64,000 nt of DNA from Ilyobacter polytropus DSM 2926. Lineage in GTDB: Bacteria > Fusobacteriota > Fusobacteriia > Fusobacteriales > Fusobacteriaceae. The notes beneath the pieces were generated by a model, which was not told the DNA's origin, searched no databases, and worked only from the letters and a program-made list of their open reading frames with translations. The stretch is taken from contig NC_014632.1 of assembly GCF_000165505.1 (NCBI RefSeq), forward strand, positions 186,001 to 250,000. The letters are read 5' to 3'. The stretch's first letter is position 1; each line of letters starts with the position of its first letter. Positions 47,370 through 57,354 of this stretch are shown here, one piece after another. Position numbers and translations under genes: made by a program.

Positions 47370-48872
47370 TTGAAGATCAGACCGGAAGAGATCAGCAGCA
47401 TAATAAAGACTGAGATCGAAAATTATAAAAAATCTTTAGATATTAAAACTTCAGGTTCTGTCGTAGAAGTAGGAGACGGAATCGCAAGAATATACGGTCT
47501 TAGTAATGCAAAAGCCGGAGAACTATTAGAATTCCCTAATGGAATAAGAGGGATGGTATTAAATCTTGAGGAAAACAATGTAGGTGCCGTATTACTAGGA
47601 GACCCTACAGGGGTAAAAGAGGGAGACGAGGTAAGAGCCACTGGAGAAGTAGCAGCGGTTCCAGCAGGAGAAGGTCTCTTAGGAAGAGTAGTCAACGCTC
47701 TAGGAGAGCCAATTGACGGTAAAGGTGACATAAAAACAGAAAGAATGATGACACTAGAAAGAAAGGCTCATGGAATAATCGCCAGAAAGCCGGTACATGA
47801 ACCACTTCAAACTGGTATCAAGTCAATAGACGGAATGGTACCAATCGGAAGAGGTCAAAGAGAACTTATCATCGGGGATAGACAGACTGGTAAAACAGCT
47901 GTAGCACTTGATGCAATCATAAACCAAAAAGGTACAGGGGTAAAATGTATCTATGTAGCTATAGGTCAGAGAAGATCAACAGTAGCTCAGATAGTAAAAA
48001 AACTTGAAAATGCAGGAGCGATGGAATACACAATCGTAGTAGCAGCAACTGCTTCAGAACCAGCTCCACTTCAATACATGGCACCTTACTGCGGTGTATC
48101 TATGGGAGAGTACTTCATGGATAAGGGAGAGCACGTATTAATAGTATATGATGACCTTTCTAAACATGCGGTTGCATACAGAGAGATGTCACTTCTACTG
48201 AAGAGACCTCCAGGAAGAGAAGCATATCCAGGAGACGTATTCTATCTTCACTCAAGACTTCTTGAGAGAGCGGCAAAACTATCTGATGATCTAGGTGCAG
48301 GTTCAATAACGGCACTTCCTATAATTGAAACACAGGCGGGAGACGTATCTGCTTTTATCCCTACCAATGTAATTTCAATTACAGACGGTCAGATATTCCT
48401 AGATTCTGAACTATTTAACTCTGGATTCAGACCGGCAATAAATGCAGGTATATCAGTATCAAGAGTTGGAGGATCAGCACAGATAAAGGCTATGAAACAA
48501 GTTGCTGCCAAAGTAAAACTAGAATTAGCACAGTACAGTGAACTTTTGACATTTGCACAATTTGGATCAGACCTAGACAAGGCTACAAAAGCTCAGCTTG
48601 AAAGAGGGCACAGAATTATGGAGGTCCTAAAGCAGGATCAATATAAGCCTTACAGAGTAGAAGAGCAAGTGGTTTCATTCTTTATGGTTTTAAATGGGTA
48701 TGTTGATGACACTCCTATTGAAGAAGTAAGAAGATTTGAAGAAGAATTAATAACACATCTGAAAGACAATACAGAAGTACTAAAAGAAATACTAGAGAAA
48801 AAAGCTCTTAGTGATGAAATAGAAGCTAAATTAAGAAAAGCCATTGAAGATTTCAAAAAAAACTTTAGTTAA
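47370..48872 (+). CDS. atpA: F-type ATP synthase subunit alpha
   Basis: The 500-residue non-catalytic head subunit. Walker A is GDRQTGKT (residues 169-176), and the signature [17 protein letters not shown] is near residue 350-370. It starts at TTG (47370) 9 bases after AGGAGG. The product starts [19 protein letters not shown], the normal alpha N-terminus. Confidence 0.97.
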   Translation: MKIRPEEISSIIKTEIENYKKSLDIKTSGSVVEVGDGIARIYGLSNAKAGELLEFPNGIRGMVLNLEENNVGAVLLGDPTGVKEGDEVRATGEVAAVPAGEGLLGRVVNALGEPIDGKGDIKTERMMTLERKAHGIIARKPVHEPLQTGIKSIDGMVPIGRGQRELIIGDRQTGKTAVALDAIINQKGTGVKCIYVAIGQRRSTVAQIVKKLENAGAMEYTIVVAATASEPAPLQYMAPYCGVSMGEYFMDKGEHVLIVYDDLSKHAVAYREMSLLLKRPPGREAYPGDVFYLHSRLLERAAKLSDDLGAGSITALPIIETQAGDVSAFIPTNVISITDGQIFLDSELFNSGFRPAINAGISVSRVGGSAQIKAMKQVAAKVKLELAQYSELLTFAQFGSDLDKATKAQLERGHRIMEVLKQDQYKPYRVEEQVVSFFMVLNGYVDDTPIEEVRRFEEELITHLKDNTEVLKEILEKKALSDEIEAKLRKAIEDFKKNFS

Positions 48873-48886
48873 AGAGAGGTGAGACC

Positions 48887-51189
<2,303 letters not shown>

Positions 51190-51191
51190 TC

Positions 51192-51596
51192 ATGGCTACC
51201 TTTAAGTTAGAAGTGATTACTCCAATTAAAAAGATTCTTGAAAAAGAAGTTGAAATGATTATCTTAAGAACCACTGAGGGGGATATGGGAGTTTTGGCAA
51301 ACCATGCTCCCTTCGTGGCGGAACTTGCTATCGGAGAGATGAAAATAAAATCTTCAGATGAAGAAGTGGCATACTTTGTATCTGGAGGTTTCATAGACAT
51401 ATCGAGAGAGCGGACCACAATTCTTGCTGATGAAGCTCTAGATGCAAGAGAGATAGATGTGGCAAGAGCAAAAAAAGATGCTGAGGTTGCTCAGGCTAAG
51501 CTGACGAAGCTCAAAGAGGACAGAGATATTGCTGCAACTCAAAAAGCGCTTCAGGATGCACTTACTAAGGTAAGAATAGCTGAACAATATCGTTGA
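51192..51596 (+). CDS. atpC: F-type ATP synthase subunit epsilon
   Basis: The 134-residue foot of the central stalk. The N-terminal beta sandwich has EGDMGVLANHAPFVAEL, and the C-terminal two-helix arm (about 85-134) can inhibit ATP hydrolysis in related enzymes. The ATG lies 2 bases after atpD. The operon ends at the terminator that follows. Confidence 0.95.
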   Translation: MATFKLEVITPIKKILEKEVEMIILRTTEGDMGVLANHAPFVAELAIGEMKIKSSDEEVAYFVSGGFIDISRERTTILADEALDAREIDVARAKKDAEVAQAKLTKLKEDRDIAATQKALQDALTKVRIAEQYR

Positions 51597-51598
51597 CT

Positions 51599-51629
51599 AA
51601 AAAGGCTGTGCTTCAAGCACAGCCTTTTT
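51599..51629. terminator. Bidirectional terminator between atpC and the convergent gene
   Basis: AAAAAGGCTGTGCTT, one base, AAGCACAGCCTTTTT: a perfect hairpin with a T run on each strand. It lies between the atpC stop and the minus-strand stop at 51630-51632, so it serves both. Confidence 0.93.
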
Positions 51630-54600
51630 CTATGGAGAGATGAAAATTACATCAGCTTGGGGATAAATTCTCTTTCCAGTGGAAACCTCTACTGAAATTC
51701 TATTGTCTAGAGATTTTTCCCTGAAATAAGTTATGATTTTTTCTTTTCTAGAGTTCATAAGTTCATTGACTTGGGATTCTAAATCTTTAGAATCCTTTGA
51801 GGACATAAGAATAATATCTTTTATGCTCTTTAGTCTAAGAAGCTCTGTCTCTCTGAAGAAGTCTGTATAGAGGATAAATTTGACATTTAATTCCTCCCTT
51901 TCTTTTAGCATCTTTGATATTTTTTCTAACTTTTGAATTTCAGTCAGAGCTAAATTATCTGAAAGAAAGATAAAGTTTATCTTTGATATTTCTTCAGACT
52001 CTATTGTTTTTGTAATAATATTTAGTGGAGATGTAACTGTTTTTATCAATATACTCTTTAAACTTTGTATAAAAATATCTCTAAGCTTAAATTGTGGATT
52101 ATTTAAGTCTCCTGAAATAGGTATCTTTAAATTAAAGTTTCCACTTTTATCAGAAAGTATTCCCACAGCTGTTTTCAAGGGGATGGAGGTGTTGTTTCCA
52201 GTTGATTGTCCTAAAGATATATTTTTGAAGGTTATGTCATTCGTTCCATTGAGTTTACCCTTTTCTATTTTGTAGCTTGCTTTCCAATCTGTTTTTCCAG
52301 AGTTTAGGTAATTTGGGAAATACAGTTCTAAAATATTCTTGTAGGGTGTGAGATCTAAGTTATTTAGGGTAAATTCTCCGTTAATATCCATTGTTTTGGG
52401 TGAAAATTCCCAGTCTTTTCTCAGAGAATATGAACCTTTTGCAGAAAGTGTTCCACCGGTTTTGATAACAGAATCAAGTATAATATCTGTTTTCTTATTT
52501 TTAGAAGTTGAAAAATCATTTAATTTCAGCAGTAGTTTATCAATAGGATAAGAACTACTTTTGGTCAAAAGATCGAGATACCCATCAGAGATATTTAATT
52601 TTTTTATATCTATTCTCATCTTTGATTTTTCTGATTTTTTAGTTTTTTCAATATTTTCTGTTTTCTTATTAATAACTACGTCAGGGTTTGAAATTATAAG
52701 CTCATCGGCATTAAATTCATCTTTATTCAGTCGGTTTAAAATTAAACTGATATTATTTCCTGAAAAAGATAAGTATTTATTTTTTCCGAAGATTCCTTTG
52801 AACTCATCGAGATTAAATTTACCTTTTGTAATATTGTATTTTTTATCTTTAATTTGAATAAGAAAGGATGATATTATTTTTTTTGTTGAAAATTCATCTG
52901 TGGATTCACTGGCATAAAGGTTCAAATTATCAATAGACAAAGAGTTCTGTGAAGAGAGACTGCCTTTACTGTATGATATGTCTGAATCTAATGTTGCAAC
53001 ACCTTCAATTTTATAGGGAATCTCTTTTAAAAATGGCTCTAGATCCTCTATACCCAGTGAATCTAGGCTTACCTTTCCCCTATACCCTATATCTTTAACA
53101 TCTTCAGTGAACTCTAAATCCTTATCTAACAGAATATCTCCTTTTATAGCCAAAGAAGTTTTATCATTTAATTTTCCAGCTAAGTTTACCTTTCCCTCTC
53201 CTTTTTTAGTAGATAAATTTTCAAATAAACCTTTGATCTCAGTCAGTGAAAAATTATCTGAAAGAATTTGGGAGTTTTGTATATCGAAGTTTGCGACTTT
53301 GATCCAGGGTATTTTATTTTTTTCTTTTTCTAAAATTTCTTTATTTTCTGTTTCTTTTGGTTTCGTGGTAAGGTCTAACTTTGCATTTTTCAGATTTATA
53401 GAATCTAAAATAAAAGATTCTTTTGATAATTCCTTTGAAAGAAAGGAAAAATCCCCCTCAAATAGATTTTTTTCTTTATCTGACTTGAAGAACATGTTTT
53501 TTATCTCTCCAGGGCCTGAAACATCCAATTTTTTATTCTCTATATGATAATGGATTTTATTTGACATTTCAATCTGATCCATGGAAAAACTAGATTCCTT
53601 ATCATTAAATCCCTCTAAACTTTTCATAGATATATCTGCAGCGGCAGAAATATTAGGATACTTGAAAAGAAAGTCCCCACCTATTGAAAAATCTTTGGAA
53701 CTCATTTTATAGGGAAGATTTTTAATATATTTAAGGAAATCAAGGTCACCTCCGTTGGCATTTAATTTTCCTTCAATAGTTATGAGCTGAAGTAAATCTT
53801 TTGGATTTTTTAATGTTTCTTTCAGCCTTAAAGTGGAATCTGTAGAAATGGATGTTTTTTCATCTAGGCTAAAGTATAACTGGATATCCGACTCACTATT
53901 TTTTTCATTTGAGATATTTTTTCCGCTGAGTCCGATCTTTGTTAACGAAGAATTGGAGGTCAAAATAACTGAGTCTGATAGATTGATTTCTCTGATTTTA
54001 AAGTCCGGGATTTCAAAAGATTTGTTGGATTTTGTTTTTTTATCTTCTGGAGATTGCTTATAGTCTGCCACAAAATTGTCCAAATTTATTTTGTCTATAT
54101 TTATACTTAATTTTGGAAAAGAGATTTCGTTTATATTTATATCTCCTGATTTAAAAGAAATGCTTTGAGTCTTATTTTTTATGTTGAAATTTTCTGAATA
54201 AACGTCACCTTTCAAAAGATAAACTTTATTTTTAAAATTCCCACTGAAAGGAATTTCTGCCTTTATGTTACCTGTGAGAGAGTCATAACCCTTTATCTTC
54301 TTTATTATAAAAGAATTTTCGTCTAAAGTAATGTTTTCAGCATTAAAAACTCCTTTGAAATCTCCTGTGGAGGTGTCCGCCTCTAAAGAAAGAGCTATAG
54401 AATCTTTTTTTGAAAGTTCCAGTCCAGATGAAAAATTTACTGTATTATTTTCATACTGGAATTTTGGAGATTTGAATTTCACCATACTGTCACCTTTTAT
54501 AGTTCTGTCTGAATAATATAAGGTGTATCTGTCTACAAGTATATTTCCTACACCTATTTTCTTGAAAAACATATCGTTTTCTTTTGATTCTATATTTTTA

Positions 54601-54983
54601 CCGGAACTCATTTTTTTTAATATATCATCAAAGTTTTTACCCTTATCAGAAACTTCATATCTGAAAGTGGGGTTTATAAGAGAGATTTCCTTGAAATATA
54701 GGGTTTTTACTATGAATTTTGTAGGATCTATATTTATATTGAATGAATCAAAAGAGAGAAATATATCTTTTTCATCGGCTTCCATAATTTGGAAATCCTC
54801 TAAATATATGGTTGCCGTGAGATGATTATATTTAAATTTTCCTGAATTTATTTTTCGTCCAAGGGTTTCTTCGAGTTTTTTAATAGCTGTATTTTTTATG
54901 TAAACAGGGAATTTCACAAGAAAAAAGAAAAGCATGAGTGTCAAAACCACACTGGTAATTATTATTTTTTTATTTGGTTTCAT
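51630..54983 (-). CDS. Large AsmA-like/DUF748 envelope protein
   Basis: 1117 residues on the minus strand, the only sizeable gene in that direction. One N-terminal membrane anchor (about 8-28) is followed by a huge periplasmic region of repeated beta-rich segments. Near residues 930-1000 comes the DUF748 hallmark: LKIPISGDLNNPQFKLRDIF, then SILIKTVTSPLNII. The last 110 residues (INFIFLSDNLALTEIQKLEK and SLDNRISVEVSTG) resemble the end of DUF748 proteins with an OmpA-like fold. Relatives (AsmA, TamB, YhdP, YdbH) are thought to bridge inner and outer membranes for lipid transport, which fits a diderm; the role here is inferred. Upstream on its strand lie GGAGG and a TATAAT. Confidence 0.82.
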   Translation of the reverse strand: MKPNKKIIITSVVLTLMLFFFLVKFPVYIKNTAIKKLEETLGRKINSGKFKYNHLTATIYLEDFQIMEADEKDIFLSFDSFNINIDPTKFIVKTLYFKEISLINPTFRYEVSDKGKNFDDILKKMSSGKNIESKENDMFFKKIGVGNILVDRYTLYYSDRTIKGDSMVKFKSPKFQYENNTVNFSSGLELSKKDSIALSLEADTSTGDFKGVFNAENITLDENSFIIKKIKGYDSLTGNIKAEIPFSGNFKNKVYLLKGDVYSENFNIKNKTQSISFKSGDININEISFPKLSINIDKINLDNFVADYKQSPEDKKTKSNKSFEIPDFKIREINLSDSVILTSNSSLTKIGLSGKNISNEKNSESDIQLYFSLDEKTSISTDSTLRLKETLKNPKDLLQLITIEGKLNANGGDLDFLKYIKNLPYKMSSKDFSIGGDFLFKYPNISAAADISMKSLEGFNDKESSFSMDQIEMSNKIHYHIENKKLDVSGPGEIKNMFFKSDKEKNLFEGDFSFLSKELSKESFILDSINLKNAKLDLTTKPKETENKEILEKEKNKIPWIKVANFDIQNSQILSDNFSLTEIKGLFENLSTKKGEGKVNLAGKLNDKTSLAIKGDILLDKDLEFTEDVKDIGYRGKVSLDSLGIEDLEPFLKEIPYKIEGVATLDSDISYSKGSLSSQNSLSIDNLNLYASESTDEFSTKKIISSFLIQIKDKKYNITKGKFNLDEFKGIFGKNKYLSFSGNNISLILNRLNKDEFNADELIISNPDVVINKKTENIEKTKKSEKSKMRIDIKKLNISDGYLDLLTKSSSYPIDKLLLKLNDFSTSKNKKTDIILDSVIKTGGTLSAKGSYSLRKDWEFSPKTMDINGEFTLNNLDLTPYKNILELYFPNYLNSGKTDWKASYKIEKGKLNGTNDITFKNISLGQSTGNNTSIPLKTAVGILSDKSGNFNLKIPISGDLNNPQFKLRDIFIQSLKSILIKTVTSPLNIITKTIESEEISKINFIFLSDNLALTEIQKLEKISKMLKEREELNVKFILYTDFFRETELLRLKSIKDIILMSSKDSKDLESQVNELMNSRKEKIITYFREKSLDNRISVEVSTGKRIYPQADVIFISP

Positions 54984-55760
54984 AATTATACCTCCGAAAA
55001 GATTACTTACTATTATTATACAATAGTGAGATTAGCTCTCCTGTATTAGATGGACTTAAATAATATTAAGTTTATATTTTTAAAAATTATTGAATTTCTC
55101 CAAAGTTCTGTTACTTTTCCTTGATGAAAAGTACCCCAAGGGCATTTCCTCCCTCTGGTCAGGGCATAACCAAAAATCAAGGCCTGTGAAAAATAAGCTA
55201 AATGCCTTCGGAAATCTAAGTAAAGTAATGATACTCAGAAATTAAGTTTCTGAGAACCATAAAATATACTCGTATAACTCGTTATTTTTTGGCTACTCGC
55301 TTCGCTCAGACAGTTGATTTTTTCTAGAGATTTCTCTCAGTCATTCTTAACGCTTATTTTATCAATGGCCAAAAAAATTTCAAAAGATTTAAAGAAAATC
55401 ATTTAAGATTTTGAATTTCCCCTTTAAAAAATGCCGTTAAGAAATCATCTTGTGAAATCCACTTTCATTGAAATAAGGAGGTTTACCGACTATATTTCAA
55501 TAGAAAGTTAGTTCAGAAGGGATTTGACTTAGAAAATAATGAGTGGAACGAATATATTTTCTAGTTCTTGTAAAATTTATTTTTACAAGTTTCATTAATT
55601 TTAATTGGGTGCCTTTTCTTTGGTTACTTTCTTTGGGCAAGCAAAGAAAGTAACACAGGTTTTCAGATAAATTCAATAATTTATTTTAGACAGGAACTTG
55701 AGTAAAAAATGTGTGGGTGCTATAATGAGTATATAATTATCTTATGAGGAGGTATCTTAT
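54984..55760. repeat. 777-base gene-free region with a hairpin-rich element (about 55108-55654)
   Basis: No gene on either strand. Bases 55108-55654 hold at least five inverted repeats: GTTACTTTTC/GAAAAGTAC (55110-55132); CTCAGAAA/TTTCTGAG (55234-55254); CTTTCATTGAAATA with TATTTCAATAGAAAG (55462-55507), whose loop contains AGGAGG; CTTGTAAAA/TTTTACAAG (55567-55589); and GTTACTTTCTTTG/CAAAGAAAGTAAC (55623-55654). The outer two share GTTACTTT, like the ends of one unit. It could be a non-autonomous mobile repeat, a decayed element or a structured RNA. Which is not known. Confidence 0.65.
55698..55726 (+). promoter_or_regulatory. Strong extended promoter of the small unknown gene
   Basis: TTGAGT (55698-55703), 17 bases, TATAAT (55721-55726) with TGC directly before the -10. 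Confidence 0.85.
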
Positions 55761-55958
55761 ATGACAAAAGAGGAATTTTTAAAATCTATAAATATCACAG
55801 AAGAGACTCTGAGAGCAGAGGGAAAAGAGGTTGTGAAGTTTGATGACGGTGACCCAGAATGCCTAGGGTGGGAAGTGAGATACGTAGATAAGGAAAATAT
55901 AGAGGTTATATTAGGATGTAAATGTAGTGACACAGGGAGTATTCATACTAAGATGTAA
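55761..55958 (+). CDS. 65-residue protein of unknown function
   Basis: Starts at ATG after GAGGAGG with a near-consensus promoter and its own terminator, so it is very likely expressed. The protein is acidic, soluble and without membrane segments. It carries three cysteines: one in DPECLGW, and two in LGCKCSDTG near the C-terminus. I do not recognise the family. The spacing of CKC and the single C could hold a metal, but this is a guess. It sits between the hairpin-rich element and the binding-protein operon and shares no clear link with either. Confidence 0.75.
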   Translation: MTKEEFLKSINITEETLRAEGKEVVKFDDGDPECLGWEVRYVDKENIEVILGCKCSDTGSIHTKM

Positions 55959-55961
55959 AAG

Positions 55962-55987
55962 AATCTGGATTTTTCCAGATTTTTTTA
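55962..55987 (+). terminator. Terminator after the 65-residue gene
   Basis: Stem AATCTGGA/TCCAGATT (55962-55981) followed by TTTTTT. Confidence 0.85.
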
Positions 55988-56037
55988 TTGGTTACTTTTA
56001 GATGGGAAATTGTTTTTAATATATATATAAACTAGTA

Positions 56038-56092
56038 AACTATTGTAATTATTACAATAGTTATCGGTTACATCTTGTTATTGTTGCAATAA
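56038..56092. promoter_or_regulatory. Two palindromic operator candidates
   Basis: AACTATTGTAAT, T, ATTACAATAGTT (56038-56062) is a 25-base perfect inverted repeat. TTATTG, TTG, CAATAA (56078-56092) is a second. The first lies just above the -35 box and the second overlaps it and the spacer of the promoter at 56075-56103. Both share the half-site core ATTG/CAAT. This is a typical layout for a dimeric regulator; the regulator is unknown. Confidence 0.6.
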
Positions 56093-56103
56093 TAAAATAT
56101 AAT
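56075..56103 (+). promoter_or_regulatory. Promoter of the binding protein-diguanylate cyclase pair
   Basis: TTGTTA (56075-56080), 17 bases, TATAAT (56098-56103), about 70 bases before the start codon. Confidence 0.8.
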
Positions 56104-56171
56104 TAAGTGTCTTAAAAAATTTTAATTTAATCGTGATTAATGAATATTTTTAATTATAGAGGGGTGTTCTT

Positions 56172-57329
56172 TTGAAAAAAGTAATTGTTATTTTGATTGT
56201 GGTCCTATCAGGACTTTTTTTATGTAAGGAGATAAGCAATAGAAATACTATAAGTATAGGGGTGATTACCACACTTTCTGGAGAGGAATCTAGCTTGGGA
56301 ATATCAGTGTTAAATGGTATAGCAATGGCTGCAGAAGAGTTTAACAAAGACAAAAAGTTTTATGAAAAGAAAGTTATTTTGACAATAAAAGATGATAAAA
56401 ATGACTTTGAAGAATCAAAAAAATCTGCGGAAGAACTCATAGATGCAGGGGTTGTAGCTATACTGGGACCTGCCTTATCTGAGGCTGGGATAGCAGTAAG
56501 TGAAGTGGGGAATAAAAGAGAAAAGCTCATAATAAGTCCTACAGTGGCAACCAAAAAACTTTCTGGTAAGGACGACTATTTTATAAGAGTGACGCCTTCT
56601 GTAGATAGAAATGCAGTATCTCTTGCAGAGGTATCTAGAGATTATATGGGTATGAAAAAAATATTACTTATTTATAATGAGAAGAATTTGGCTTATACAG
56701 AATCTTTTAAAGATAAGTATATAGAAAAATTCACAGAAAATTCTAATTACGAGAATTTTGTTTATATAAAAAAGTCTTCAGAAAAAATAGCTTCCTATTT
56801 TACCAAGATAAAAGATGAGATCGACGGAGTGGTAATAATAGCAAGTCCAATAGATACAGCAGAAATAACACAGAAGATAAAGAAAATAAAAAGAGATATA
56901 AAAATATTGGCTTCAGACTGGGCATATCATCAGAATTTTATAACCTATGGTGGGAAGTACGCAGAAGGGGTATATATCGCTGTTAATTATGATGATGCTT
57001 ATTTTAAAAAAGAGAAAGGATATTTAGATGAAAGATTCAAAAATTTTAAGAAAAACTACATAAATAAGTTTAAAGAAGATCCCAATAACGGATCTCTTAA
57101 TGGGTATGAAAGCTTTAATATTTTGGTTTATGCAATAAGAAGAAATAAAGGGAACAGCGAGAATCTAAAAAGAGAAGTGTTATCCACTGAATCAGAAAAA
57201 TATTTTTTACAGCCTGGAAAATTTGATAAATATGGTGACTGTGAAAGAGATACCTTTGTATTTCAGGTAAAAAATAAAAAGTTCAAAAGGTGGAATTTTA
57301 GAAAAACTGAAATATCTGGGAAAATTTAA
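56172..57329 (+). CDS. Periplasmic amino-acid-type binding protein (LivK-like), no transporter nearby
   Basis: 385 residues of the Peripla_BP_6 kind that bind branched-chain amino acids or similar ligands. An N-terminal signal (VIVILIVVLSGLFLC) ends in a possible loose lipobox with cysteine near 17. The first lobe begins ISIGVITTLSGEESSLGISV, with AAEEFNKD and the hinge AILGPALSEAGIAVSE. The second lobe has ILASDWAYH and GYESFNILVYAI. The start is TTG (56172) after GAGGGG. No permease or ATPase is adjacent. Instead a membrane sensor with a GGDEF domain follows after 25 bases, so I infer that it feeds ligand information to that sensor. Confidence 0.85.
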   Translation: MKKVIVILIVVLSGLFLCKEISNRNTISIGVITTLSGEESSLGISVLNGIAMAAEEFNKDKKFYEKKVILTIKDDKNDFEESKKSAEELIDAGVVAILGPALSEAGIAVSEVGNKREKLIISPTVATKKLSGKDDYFIRVTPSVDRNAVSLAEVSRDYMGMKKILLIYNEKNLAYTESFKDKYIEKFTENSNYENFVYIKKSSEKIASYFTKIKDEIDGVVIIASPIDTAEITQKIKKIKRDIKILASDWAYHQNFITYGGKYAEGVYIAVNYDDAYFKKEKGYLDERFKNFKKNYINKFKEDPNNGSLNGYESFNILVYAIRRNKGNSENLKREVLSTESEKYFLQPGKFDKYGDCERDTFVFQVKNKKFKRWNFRKTEISGKI

Positions 57330-57354
57330 AATCTGAAACTAAGGATGGATTAAA

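Noticed and set aside
52348-54825. Several plus-strand frames of 60-146 codons opposite the DUF748 gene
   Set aside because: They are antisense shadows of a single long gene with clear domains, and lack ribosome sites.
55108-55654. Insertion sequence
   Set aside because: No transposase frame or target duplication was seen. It is kept as an unexplained repeat-like element instead.
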